A stretch of DNA of 19,432 nucleotides, taken from the NCBI GenBank assembly GCA_023416335.1, contig JAEZHY010000055.1:1-19432 (forward strand), read 5' to 3'. Position 1 is the stretch's first letter, and each line of letters starts with the position of its first letter. The translations under genes and the position numbers were made by a program. The DNA is from Pseudomonadota bacterium (GTDB taxonomy: Bacteria; Desulfobacterota; Syntrophobacteria; Syntrophobacterales; Syntrophobacteraceae). Below are positions 1-7,682 of this stretch, in pieces. The notes beneath the pieces were generated by a model, which worked only from the letters and a program-made list of their open reading frames with translations, had not been told where the DNA came from and did no database searches.

Positions 1-78
1 GGTGTGTATAGTTACCCCGAATTTTGGACAATATGTTAAGATTACTAAATAGTCTAGCATTTTAGATGGGTTAGCAGA

Positions 79-230
79 ATGCGGCGAAAAAGGCAGGATG
101 CGGCCAAAGTTCTGAAACTAATCGAAGACTCGAAGGAACCTTTGGTCATCACGCAGAGGGGTCGCGCTGCTATCGTAAGCTTAGCGTTGAAGCTTATGAG
201 CAATCGGAGCGTGACGGGGAACGGACACCC
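79..230 (+). pseudogene. Degraded Phd/YefM-type antitoxin gene
   Basis: An ATG at 79 opens a frame whose residues include AAKVLKLIEDSKEPLVITQ followed by RGRAAIV. This is the typical N-terminal half of Phd/YefM antitoxins of type II toxin-antitoxin systems. From about 183 the expected continuation SVEAYEQSERD appears, but two bases out of phase, so a frameshift near 175-183 breaks the gene. The N-terminal beta-strand region before residue 8 is also poorly preserved, and the shifted frame runs on into sequence with no antitoxin character. No toxin gene (RelE, ParE or Doc) is recognisable next to it. I infer a dead remnant of a TA module; the part left of the window could hold more of it. The family call is good; exact borders are approximate. 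Confidence 0.6.
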
Positions 231-335
231 ATGTTTAGCTGTCTCTTGAGAATGCTGATCCTATGCTCGTGCAAGGGGTGTTTCATTCAGCACCAGGTGC
301 TCTGCCCTCGGCAATTTTGCTTTTTCTTGGCAGGC

Positions 336-854
336 TTAAGTGTCGGCGCACAAGACCTTCCTCGCATATTTCGAAATTTGCCTATAATAATCAGTTTGGG
401 CATTTGCTTCCACCCGGTCCAAAAAACCGGGCAGCCAGCGCTTCAAATGGTTCAGAACGAATTCATAATCCTCCCGGACAGGAGCGACTTCCCCGGAAAG
501 TGCCCCAAGAAGCGCGAGAAGCTCCAGTTCCACAGCAATATTATCAGCCATCTCATCGGTTTGGAGCCCATAACTGAGATGGAGGTTTTTCAGCCGAACG
601 GTCGATTCCCCCATCAGGACACCTTCAATATAGAATGATCCATATGGGGGGCAAGGAAGCTCCGGGAGGGTGTTTATGAAAAGCCTGACATACTCGGCTT
701 GAAGTTCCTTTAGCGAAACATTGCCCATATCTTTCACCCATGATGCCACTGCCGTCCCGGCAAGCTCAGACGGAACGGTCAGACCCTCAGGATAATCGAA
801 GAGCCTTGATAAAAGCAGCAGTTCGTCAGCCGTGATTACAGCATCTTTCATCAT
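336..854 (-). CDS. TorD/DmsD-family molybdoenzyme chaperone
   Basis: A 172-residue all-helical-looking protein, the usual size for TorD-family chaperones. These bind the Tat leader of a molybdopterin oxidoreductase and hold it until the cofactor is inserted. Visible family marks are EYVRLFI (about 54-60), the signature CPPYGSFYIEG (68-78) and DNIAVELELL (104-113). The start codon overlaps the stop of the upstream NrfD gene as ATGA (851-854), so translation is probably coupled. It is the last gene of the four-gene molybdoenzyme operon, which has a Tat-leader catalytic subunit as its natural client. I see no clear intrinsic terminator after it. The family is secure; the exact client is inferred from position. 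Confidence 0.9.
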   Translation of the reverse strand: MMKDAVITADELLLLSRLFDYPEGLTVPSELAGTAVASWVKDMGNVSLKELQAEYVRLFINTLPELPCPPYGSFYIEGVLMGESTVRLKNLHLSYGLQTDEMADNIAVELELLALLGALSGEVAPVREDYEFVLNHLKRWLPGFLDRVEANAQTDYYRQISKYARKVLCADT

Positions 855-2074
855 GATTTCGCCTTATTCACTATTGGTAGACGATCGATGGCAAATATTA
901 TTAGAAAGCATGCAAGAGCCACAACGCCCAAAAAGATCGCAATTTCAACTCCGCTCGGGAAATAATGCCATTCGGTTACGAATGTATCCAGTGTCATGTC
1001 GTATCTTCCCGAAGATATGGGGACCGACCATTCGATATCCTGTAATCCAAGGGGATTGATTGTGAGTGGTATGCGTGCGAAGGCTCCGGGCATTATCAGG
1101 AACCGATGCACCAGTATTCCGCAAATAAGAAGGCAGCAGCTTGCCATCATGGCCCCCGCCCTGTTCCTCACCCTCTCGTTTAGCAGCAAAATGACGGCTG
1201 TCAGAGGCGCCAGCACCTCGAAGGCATGGGCCCAGAAGTATTCTTTCAGTGTGATGGACAGTGTATCCATAGCCTCAGTGGCACCGTACCAGGCATGGAT
1301 GAAATAATCATTGTACATGAAGAAAAGATGGGCAAAAAGTGAGATGGCGATTATGAGTGACATCGTTCGGTATGCCTGGCGATATTGATCCTGGATGCCA
1401 TAGGTCAACAAGGATACAAGGAGCACCACAGCCGTTCCGGAAGACATTGCCGCCGCCACGAAATCCGGGGCCAGCACCGCGGAGTGCCACCACTCTCTGG
1501 CCCCTTGGGTTGCGAAAATCCAGGCGGTAATGACGTGTATGCCAATGGCCGCGATAAGGGAAAAGGGAGCGAAGCGTCTCGCTAATTTCGCAGAAAACTC
1601 CTTCGGATTGTCCACTTTCAGGGCTATCCTTTGCAGGGGACCCGCGAGATCGGGCAGCATCAAAATATAGAGATAGACGAGAGACAGGACCGCATAGAGA
1701 TTGAGCACCGCGACGTCCCATACCAGAGGGGAAGAAAGCTTCGGATGGAGAAGCATGTGATAGATGTTCGTGGGCCGTCCTATGTCCGGAAGAATGGCGA
1801 CCATCGCGGCACTCACGTTGACGAAGGCGGTAAGGGCCCCGATCTTGGCAAACGGCTTGAGGCTATCGACCCCAAAAAGATAAATCAGGGAACTCAAAAC
1901 CAGTCCCCCCGCCGCGTTTCCAACGAAGAAAGCCAGACCTGAGACATACAATCCCCACGTATAGGAATTACGTAAGTTGGTGAGGATCAGTCCTTCTCTG
2001 AACTGAAACAACCACGCCGCAAAGCCCGCTATCATCAGAACGAATGTAACAGTCAACGCAGTTTTTTTATTCAT
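851..2074 (-). CDS. nrfD: NrfD/PsrC-family membrane subunit of molybdoenzyme complex
   Basis: A 407-residue polytopic membrane protein with about ten hydrophobic segments. The NrfD/PsrC family anchors the periplasmic Fe-S/molybdenum subunits and exchanges electrons with the quinone pool. Family features are WGLYVSGLAFFVGNAAGG (40-57), the PDIGRP loop after helix three (96-101), and HPKLSSPLVWD (110-120). It starts three bases after the ferredoxin subunit and overlaps torD by four bases, so it belongs to one transcription unit. No cytochrome b (NarI-type) anchor is present in the operon, so this protein is the likely quinone-interacting subunit. Direction of electron flow (quinol oxidation or quinone reduction) cannot be told from sequence. 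Confidence 0.92.
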   Translation of the reverse strand: MNKKTALTVTFVLMIAGFAAWLFQFREGLILTNLRNSYTWGLYVSGLAFFVGNAAGGLVLSSLIYLFGVDSLKPFAKIGALTAFVNVSAAMVAILPDIGRPTNIYHMLLHPKLSSPLVWDVAVLNLYAVLSLVYLYILMLPDLAGPLQRIALKVDNPKEFSAKLARRFAPFSLIAAIGIHVITAWIFATQGAREWWHSAVLAPDFVAAAMSSGTAVVLLVSLLTYGIQDQYRQAYRTMSLIIAISLFAHLFFMYNDYFIHAWYGATEAMDTLSITLKEYFWAHAFEVLAPLTAVILLLNERVRNRAGAMMASCCLLICGILVHRFLIMPGAFARIPLTINPLGLQDIEWSVPISSGRYDMTLDTFVTEWHYFPSGVEIAIFLGVVALACFLIIFAIDRLPIVNKAKS

Positions 2075-2077
2075 GCC

Positions 2078-2752
2078 TCAAACCTCCTTTCTTCTCGGAG
2101 GAAGATAGAAAACGCTGGGCTTTGTCCCTTTCTCCGGGAGCAGGTTGAATCCGTTCTTGTCCCGTATCATCGCGGAAACTTCACTGTTCGGATTATCGAG
2201 GTCCCCTACGAACCGGGCCTTGCCCGGACAGCCTCGCACACAAACCGGGTCCAGACCTTCAGCTTGATAATGGACGCAGAAGTTGCATTTTTCCACAGTT
2301 CCCTTGAATCGCACCGGTGTGTAGACGAGCCTGTCATTCAGTCGATAATCGTTGGGATAGCCAAAGATATAGCCGCTCTCATACTCGTATTTCTTCATGG
2401 ATTTTTCGGGTTCTTCCCAGTTGAACTGGCGTACTCCGAAAGGACAGGCGGCCATGCAATAGCGGCAACCGATACATCTTGCGAAGTCCACCAGAATTGT
2501 TCCGTCTGTGTGCCTGAATGTCGCGTCTACCGGGCAAACTTTCTCGCATGGTGCATTCCGGCAATGCTGACAACTCACAGGAAGGAAATATTCTCTCCCT
2601 CTAACAGGGGCAACGCCGTGAAACTCACTTCCCGGGGTGAATACCCGGTTCCACCAGATGCCGGCAGGCTGCGCGTTGTGCTGTTTGCATGCCACGGCAC
2701 ATGAGCGGCACCCGATGCATTTCTCAAGATCGATCACCATTCCTCTTCTCAT
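2078..2752 (-). CDS. Four-cluster ferredoxin subunit (PsrB/DmsB/TtrB type)
   Basis: A 224-residue electron-transfer subunit. Sixteen cysteines form four [4Fe-4S] sets: C12, C15, C18, C22; C61, C64, C69, C73; C93, C96, C99, C103; and C156, C159, C171, C175. This is the standard arrangement of the electron-wire subunit that docks on a molybdopterin catalytic subunit and hands electrons to an NrfD-type membrane protein. It has no signal peptide of its own, so it would be exported by hitch-hiking on the Tat leader of the catalytic partner. The ATG overlaps the catalytic subunit's stop by four bases (2749-2752). All ligand cysteines are intact. Confidence 0.95.
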   Translation of the reverse strand: MRRGMVIDLEKCIGCRSCAVACKQHNAQPAGIWWNRVFTPGSEFHGVAPVRGREYFLPVSCQHCRNAPCEKVCPVDATFRHTDGTILVDFARCIGCRYCMAACPFGVRQFNWEEPEKSMKKYEYESGYIFGYPNDYRLNDRLVYTPVRFKGTVEKCNFCVHYQAEGLDPVCVRGCPGKARFVGDLDNPNSEVSAMIRDKNGFNLLPEKGTKPSVFYLPPRRKEV

Positions 2753-5289
2753 GCCGATACCCTCCTCACTTCAACCAGGCACTCGTTCCACACCGTGGTT
2801 GGCGACCATATGCCCGGGACAAAGTATATTTCATGAAGGGGTTTGATCCAGGGCATGGTCAGGGAATTATAGGACTCGTCCTTCAAATACTTTGCCCACC
2901 ATCCTTCTTCGAAAATCGCCGTCCCCATACGGCACCCCGGATCTATCACGGCATAGGCCTTCGTCTTGCCCCGGTTGTTGTAGATTTCCACAAAGTCGCC
3001 GCTCTTGATTCCTCTTTCCCGAGCGTTCACTTCGTTTAGGAACACTTTGGGCATGTGGCCCTGCAATTCATTGAGCCATGGGTTATTGGAATGGGTCGAA
3101 TGCACCCGGTATAGAGAGTTCTTCGTTACAAAGCGGAGCCTGTACTTATCCCGGGCAGCAGGATCTACTCTGTATTCCGTTTCCAGGAAGGTTTCTTTAT
3201 GGAGGGGGAGCTGTTCGCCCATTTGGAGAAAAAGGTCTTCATCTTTGTAGAATTCGATCCGCCCGCTCTTCAGGAATTTGGCGGTTACCGGCAGTGGCGG
3301 CGGATAGCTGCGAGGAGGAAACGGAACCCTCTCGTGGACCTGTTCCCAAAAAGGAATCTGCCTGTCATTCGGCGCCGTGGAATGCAGGCGGACCGGTCCT
3401 TTTTTCAGCATGTCCAGGGTAATGCCTTTGGTCTCGCTCCCTCCGGTCTCCAGAAGAAGTTCAATGACTTTCAGCGACGCTTCTTCCTCGTCCAGATCTG
3501 GATAGAAGTGCTTTTCAAATTCCGGGTTCAACCTTTTGGCAAGTTCCCTCATGACCCACAGCCCTGATTTACTCTCGAATAAAGGCTTGATCGCGGGCTG
3601 TTGAATCTGCAGGTAAGGATGCAGAATGGTCGCAGTCAACTCATAGTTTTCGTACCAGCTTGTGGCTGGAAAAACAACGTCAGACCACTGGCAGGATGTG
3701 GTCATCTGAAAATCGAATGTTGCAACAAATTCGATATCACCCGATGAAGACCTCTTTTTCAGGGCATTGGCCATGTTGTGTTGGTCGAAAGGATTGCCCC
3801 ATCCACCCACCATTGCCTTGATTCCTTTTTGAGGATAATTCTTGCCGCCACCCTGGAGGAAATAGAGATAAGGCACCCAATTCAGCTTTCCTTCCTTGGG
3901 AAGCCACCATTCTTTCAAATCAAACCTGATTCGATATTGGCCCGCATAAGTGGAGATGCCCCCGCCACTCTGGCCTATGGAGGCGGTCAGCACGGGAAGC
4001 AGGGAAAGTGCCCTCCCTTTGAGATCGGAGTTGTACCACTGGTAATTGCTGGCCCCGTAGATCAGGTGGATCGGCTTGTTGGTAGCCGCTTCGATGGCGA
4101 TCCGTTCTATTTGTTCGGCCGGGACCTCGGTAATGGCCGAAACCTTGTCAAGGGTGTATTCCTTCAGCACCTCTCTCAGTTCGTTGAAAACGGTGCGCAC
4201 TTCCGCCATTCTTCCATCGACCAGTTCCACCGTATATTCCCCGTCGAGATCGGCCCCGGTGGGTTGCAGGCTTTCGGGATTGAGGATGGAAAACCCTTTT
4301 TCGCTGTGAATTACAAAAAGGTTGCGGTACTCGGGAAAATTCCAGTTTTTTGCTGTCGGCGCCAGTGCCTTCACATCGGTTGCAAGCAGGCGCTTTCCGT
4401 TGTCCTTTCTTACCAACAAAGGCATGTCGGTAAAGTCACTCAGGAAAGCCTTATCGTGAAGGTTGCGGTCGATGATTATCTTGGCCATTCCCATGGCCAT
4501 TGCGGCGTCGGTGTCGAGTTTTAGGGATACCCACTCATCGCTCTTGGCGGAAGTCGAACAGTAATCCGGATCAAATACGACGAGCTTGCCGTTTTTCTTT
4601 GCGCGCAGAAGGTGTTGGGCATCAGGGAGGCGGGTTTGAATGATATTCGAACCCCAGACCATGGTGTAGCGAGCATTGGGCCATTCCAGGGACTCGAACT
4701 CTTCGGATTGGACGCCGAAGGTCATTGGCCAAAACATGGGAAGGTCCCCATTCTGGTCGTAACCGTGGTGCATGCTCCAATGGGCAAGTCCCGCCAGGCG
4801 AACAAAAGCGCCCTTATGGACATACCCCGTCCCGGGCACCTGGATGGTCATAGCGACAGCTTCGGGGCCATATTTTTCCATGATTGCTTTCAGCTTGCCG
4901 GCTGTATACTCCAAAGCCTCATCCCAGGTTACCCTCCGGAATGTTCCACTTCCTCGTTCTCCGGTGCGAATAAGTGGATACTTGAGCCGATCCTTCCCAT
5001 AAATGAGGTTCATCATGGAAAGTCCTCGAAGACATCCCCTCGGGTTGTATTCCTTTTCCGGGTAATCGGCACTTTGAATGAGTGTGGTGATACGTCCGTC
5101 CGAAACATGAGCAAGGAACCCGCACGCTCCCGTGCAATTGGGAGAGCAGGTGGAGCGAACGGTGTCGCTCAACGGCTTGTTCGCTGACATGGCAGCTTCC
5201 CCCACATAACGGAAGAACTTCGGTTTCAGGGCGGCCACTGCTCCGGCGGCTATCCCCATTTTAATGAATTCGCGCCGTTTTAGTTCCAC
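2749..5289 (-). CDS. Tat-exported molybdopterin oxidoreductase catalytic subunit, DMSO-reductase superfamily, type II-like
   Basis: I choose the GTG at 5289 (846 residues). A perfect AAGGAGG lies five bases upstream, and the protein then begins directly with a twin-arginine leader, KRREFIKMG plus a hydrophobic stretch. The ATG at 5382 has no ribosome site. Mature features: a [4Fe-4S] motif C48-x3-C52-x3-C56-x29-C86, then the bis-MGD fold to the C terminus. The stretch NGDLPMFWPMTFG (about 180-192) followed by WGSNIIQTRLPDA resembles the NarG/EbdA/SerA-type (type II) region, in which the Asp of DLP ligates molybdenum, so D182 is the candidate ligand. The partners are a PsrB-like ferredoxin and an NrfD anchor, not a haem-b subunit. 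The substrate is unknown: sulfur oxyanion, tetrathionate, organic hydroxylation or another. Confidence 0.9.
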   Translation of the reverse strand: MELKRREFIKMGIAAGAVAALKPKFFRYVGEAAMSANKPLSDTVRSTCSPNCTGACGFLAHVSDGRITTLIQSADYPEKEYNPRGCLRGLSMMNLIYGKDRLKYPLIRTGERGSGTFRRVTWDEALEYTAGKLKAIMEKYGPEAVAMTIQVPGTGYVHKGAFVRLAGLAHWSMHHGYDQNGDLPMFWPMTFGVQSEEFESLEWPNARYTMVWGSNIIQTRLPDAQHLLRAKKNGKLVVFDPDYCSTSAKSDEWVSLKLDTDAAMAMGMAKIIIDRNLHDKAFLSDFTDMPLLVRKDNGKRLLATDVKALAPTAKNWNFPEYRNLFVIHSEKGFSILNPESLQPTGADLDGEYTVELVDGRMAEVRTVFNELREVLKEYTLDKVSAITEVPAEQIERIAIEAATNKPIHLIYGASNYQWYNSDLKGRALSLLPVLTASIGQSGGGISTYAGQYRIRFDLKEWWLPKEGKLNWVPYLYFLQGGGKNYPQKGIKAMVGGWGNPFDQHNMANALKKRSSSGDIEFVATFDFQMTTSCQWSDVVFPATSWYENYELTATILHPYLQIQQPAIKPLFESKSGLWVMRELAKRLNPEFEKHFYPDLDEEEASLKVIELLLETGGSETKGITLDMLKKGPVRLHSTAPNDRQIPFWEQVHERVPFPPRSYPPPLPVTAKFLKSGRIEFYKDEDLFLQMGEQLPLHKETFLETEYRVDPAARDKYRLRFVTKNSLYRVHSTHSNNPWLNELQGHMPKVFLNEVNARERGIKSGDFVEIYNNRGKTKAYAVIDPGCRMGTAIFEEGWWAKYLKDESYNSLTMPWIKPLHEIYFVPGIWSPTTVWNECLVEVRRVSA

Positions 5290-5402
5290 GAATGCCTCCT
5301 TCAGAGTATATCCGGCAATATCACTTGTTCTGTTCGACACCGGTCCCAGCAGTCCGAAAAAAGGGTTAGTTCGCTCAAGCATAGAGTTTTCAACATAGTT
5401 GA

Positions 5403-5431
5403 ATTGTTAAGGAGTCATCGATTTGAGTCAA
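5403..5431 (-). promoter_or_regulatory. Putative sigma-70-type promoter of the molybdoenzyme operon
   Basis: On the minus strand TTGACT (5431-5426) and AACAAT (5408-5403) are separated by 17 bases, matching the -35 box at five of six positions and the -10 box at four of six. Transcription would start near 5396. That leaves a leader of about 107 bases to the GTG at 5289, and only about 14 bases with no ribosome site to the upstream ATG at 5382, which agrees with the GTG start. Motif match only. Confidence 0.4.
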
Positions 5432-6086
5432 GCGGAACCTGCCCCGAAAAATCGAGCCACATGCTAAATTAGATTTACAAATGGACAAGAAGGGAGGCAG
5501 AAATGAAAAGAAAAGTATTTGCGTCTGAAGTCTAATAGAAAGGCAATGAGCTTTGCTAATGGCTTTGGCTATTTATAGCTGATTTTGCCACCAGGATTTT
5601 CGGTATGTTAGTAGTTTTGCAGGCAAGCGGAGCCAAAGAATTATACAATGGGATGGGTCTTATAGCGGCTAGTGTATCGGTTTGCATTGTGGACGCGTAA
5701 TTTATCAAGACCTATACTCAGCCGCAAGCTTCTTTGAAATCGGTGGCGGCGTACGAACCGCATATCCACTACCCGCTGCTTACAGAGGGTAGTGCGCAAG
5801 TAGCCCCACCTTACTTGCCAAAACGTGGAGGCTGCACCTTGACCCGATATCATGAATGAATGATCTGGACGTGGAAGGCTTTCAGGAAGTCGAGATTTCA
5901 AGGGCCGGGAGAGATAAAGAAATATACATGCACGCTTTTTTCCGCCCCAGATACATACATGCCCTCTGTGCAGGTATCGCACTTTGAAGAATGCTGCAGC
6001 TGAAATTCCGCTCGATAAAACCTTTGCCGCCCACTAACAGTGTCCCTGTCGGGTTTGTGAAGGAATCACCCGGCAGGGTTCACGAA
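5432..6086. other. Gene-poor spacer with tandem stem-loops, no convincing gene
   Basis: About 650 bases between the molybdoenzyme operon promoter and the terminator of the secreted-protein gene. A 113-codon minus-strand open frame (5641-5982) has no ribosome site and no recognisable family. Two adjacent perfect inverted repeats stand out: CACTACCC/GGGTAGTG (5767-5774 and 5787-5794) and GCAAGTA/TACTTGC (5796-5802 and 5812-5818). A third, CCCTGTCGGGT/ACCCGGCAGGG (6044-6054 and 6068-6078, one G-U pair), lies next to the terminator. I could not assign the region to a transposon or RNA family. Confidence 0.5.
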
Positions 6087-6115
6087 AGAAGGCGGGATTA
6101 AACTGCCCGCCTTCT
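6087..6115 (-). terminator. Intrinsic terminator after the secreted-protein gene
   Basis: A perfect ten-base stem AGAAGGCGGG/CCCGCCTTCT with a nine-base loop lies 31 bases after the stop codon of the gene at 6146-6886. On the minus strand it runs into CTTCTTTCG, a short and interrupted U-tract. A second stem (6044-6078) follows immediately. Confidence 0.65.
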
Positions 6116-6145
6116 GAATGCCTATTGTGACCTATGCCTTAAGTA

Positions 6146-6886
6146 CTATTGGGCAGTTCCCCAGTTATTCTGCTCCTCGATCAAAATGGAGGCTTTCCCG
6201 ATAGCAGCCGCTGTTTTGGCATTGTAACCATCCAGGATTGCCTGCGGACAATCGATAACGGCGGTGGGGGTAGTCGGGTTGGTTTCGCGGCATTCGATCA
6301 TAGCTTGCGCCTTCACCTTCACATCATGGACTTGCGCAGGTAGAGGCCCAAGGAAGAACGTAAAGGCGTTGGCATTTTTGGTCCTCTGGAACAGTTCCAT
6401 GGTTAAGCTATCGGTGTTTTCGCATCCAATTACTGCACCATTCTCATCTAGTATTGGGTCTGTACAGGTGAGATTCTGGAGATTGAGGTCAAGCCCTGTA
6501 GCTTGAAGCCTATCGGCATAGACAACTTTCCCGGGTTCCATCATTTTCCCGTCGATTTCTACCCAGGCCTTAATGGCTGCGCGTGAACTGCTGGAACTCT
6601 TCCCTCCAAGATTAATATCTGTAGTTACGTTATACGTCCAAAGGGCGGCTTCCATCGACAGGATGGCCGTTACCCCTCCGACGTTGGATGTTTTGAGAGT
6701 GTCATTGAGGTCAAAGAGCGTGATTGGTTCACTCCACCCTTTACCGGATACTCCCGCGAGCTTTACAGTATCCTTGTTGCCGGCGAAAAATGCCTTGTTT
6801 GAGGCAGCCGTCTGCGCCTGTGCGGTACCGAAACCAAGAACAACGATCCCCGTCAAAACAATACCGATCTTCAATAAGTTCTTCAT
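6146..6886 (-). CDS. Secreted protein of unknown function with two 14-spaced cysteine pairs
   Basis: A 246-residue protein that I do not recognise. Residues 1-24 are a classical Sec signal peptide (KNLLK, hydrophobic core, AQA cleavage site before Q25), so it is exported. The rest alternates polar and hydrophobic residues in a beta-rich way and has a serine run (97-101). It contains only four cysteines, in two pairs with identical spacing (C141/C155 and C199/C213), which suggests two disulfide-closed loops or a repeated motif. The ribosome site AGGAGA precedes the ATG. It is monocistronic, with its own terminator downstream (6087-6115) and an unusual leader upstream containing a sigma-54-like promoter and an internal terminator. 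A periplasmic or surface role is inference. Confidence 0.85.
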   Translation of the reverse strand: MKNLLKIGIVLTGIVVLGFGTAQAQTAASNKAFFAGNKDTVKLAGVSGKGWSEPITLFDLNDTLKTSNVGGVTAILSMEAALWTYNVTTDINLGGKSSSSSRAAIKAWVEIDGKMMEPGKVVYADRLQATGLDLNLQNLTCTDPILDENGAVIGCENTDSLTMELFQRTKNANAFTFFLGPLPAQVHDVKVKAQAMIECRETNPTTPTAVIDCPQAILDGYNAKTAAAIGKASILIEEQNNWGTAQ

Positions 6887-7003
6887 TTATTTTCTCCTGA
6901 TTTGTTGAATTAAAATGGGAACCAACAAATGACCACGCGCCGGGTTGCAGATTTAACCTCCTTCTCTCTTACATTCTTCTTTGTTGTGCCGGGGTTCCCG
7001 TCC
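6887..7003 (-). promoter_or_regulatory. Leader between internal terminator and secreted-protein start, with hairpin at the ribosome site
   Basis: This is the stretch that would be transcribed only if the terminator at 7004-7045 is read through. An inverted repeat ATTTGTTG/CAACAAAT (6900-6907 and 6923-6930) lies immediately upstream of the AGGAGA ribosome site. A second strong Shine-Dalgarno-like AAGGAGGT on the minus strand (around 6955-6962) has no usable start codon after it. Confidence 0.35.
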
Positions 7004-7045
7004 AAAAAAAGAAGCCGTCGCACGCCGTAGCTACGGAACGGCTTC
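7004..7045 (-). terminator. Strong intrinsic terminator upstream of the secreted-protein gene
   Basis: On the minus strand GAAGCCGT (7045-7038) pairs with ACGGCTTC (7018-7011), with an internal self-complementary CCGTAGCTACGG (7036-7025), and is followed directly by seven T residues (7010-7004). There is no minus-strand gene between this terminator and the promoter at 7118-7133, so it must end a non-coding transcript or act as an attenuator. Confidence 0.75.
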
Positions 7046-7106
7046 CTGGAGGGGATGGCTCCAGCGGCTGATCAGACCGGAAGCCGGAAAGTTTGGCACA
7101 TAATAG
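7004..7106 (-). ncRNA. Candidate attenuator leader or small RNA with mutually exclusive terminator/antiterminator
   Basis: Downstream of the sigma-54-like promoter the predicted transcript (from about 7106) ends in a strong terminator at 7045-7004. Its 5' arm, GAAGCCG, can instead pair with an upstream CGGCTTC (within 7086-7079), enclosing a perfect hairpin CTGGAG/CTCCAG (7064-7059 and 7051-7046). The two folds cannot coexist, which is the usual design of an attenuator or riboswitch. If the terminator is constitutive, the product would be a small RNA of about 100 nucleotides. I compared it by eye with the c-di-GMP-I consensus and it does not match; no other class was recognised. Based on base-pairing only. 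Confidence 0.45.
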
Positions 7107-7117
7107 AACCGGTTTGA

Positions 7118-7133
7118 GCAAGACTAATGCCAA
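7118..7133 (-). promoter_or_regulatory. Sigma-54 (-24/-12) promoter
   Basis: The minus strand reads TTGGCATTAGTCTTGC, with GG and GC separated by exactly ten bases and the TTGGCA and TTGC blocks in place. This matches the RpoN consensus well. It points toward the attenuator leader and the secreted-protein gene. Sigma-54 control implies an enhancer-binding activator, and none is encoded in this window. Confidence 0.6.
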
Positions 7134-7682
7134 CCAGAAATTTTTGCATCCATTGCAGATATCTGAGCAGCAGCCAAGTGGGCGACCTCACAGGATTTAC
7201 AAATTACAACCAATAATATTTTCAGGTATGAATGCTAACTGATAAGAAAATATAAAGAGAGCCTCTGTATTACTACTTAAACATTAATCAACTCCGATAG
7301 ATATTGGCAAAACAATAAGATTTATCTACAGAATTTTTCTGTATGAGAAACAGGACACAACTGTAGGTATTCTCCTACAAGCTTTCTGAAATTAGCACCC
7401 GGGAAAGAAAGGTAAACATAGAACCAGGGCAAAACTCTTAGGAGGAAATGTGGAATTTCAGCAATGGAACCGATAGGATTGCAAAATCGAAGTTCCGCGG
7501 ATTTGAATGATGGAAATAAGATTGCCTTAGCAAATTGTTCAGCGATCAAGGAAGCACTCAGTGATTTTACTCGCCCGCCAATCTGATCATGCTTTATGAC
7601 CCAGACGGCATCCGCAGATGGAGAATCGCTCTAAAGTGGCTCCAGATCGGGCTCACCGGGAGTTTATGTCGAAACATTTTTA
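7134..7682. other. AT-rich stretch without a supported gene
   Basis: About 550 bases, visibly richer in A and T than the coding regions. A 75-codon minus-strand open frame (7322-7549) lacks a ribosome site and family resemblance. On the plus strand an AGGAGG near 7440 precedes only a 20-codon frame with poor spacing. No tRNA, rRNA or repeat array is seen. An upstream activator site for the sigma-54 promoter would be expected here but cannot be recognised without a known activator. Confidence 0.4.

Noticed and set aside
231..638. A 135-codon plus-strand frame continuing from the antitoxin remnant over torD
   Set aside because: Beyond the short antitoxin-like part it runs antisense to the TorD-type gene and has no family character.
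5641..5982. A 113-codon minus-strand frame in the spacer
   Set aside because: Arginine-rich low-quality composition, no ribosome site and no recognisable family. A transposase fragment was considered but no motif supports it.
7004..7106. Cyclic-di-GMP-I (GEMM) riboswitch
   Set aside because: The leader before a secreted protein made this attractive, but the conserved core and tetraloop-receptor parts of the GEMM consensus are not present.
7322..7549. A 75-codon minus-strand frame in the AT-rich stretch
   Set aside because: No ribosome site, no family resemblance, and an isolated position.
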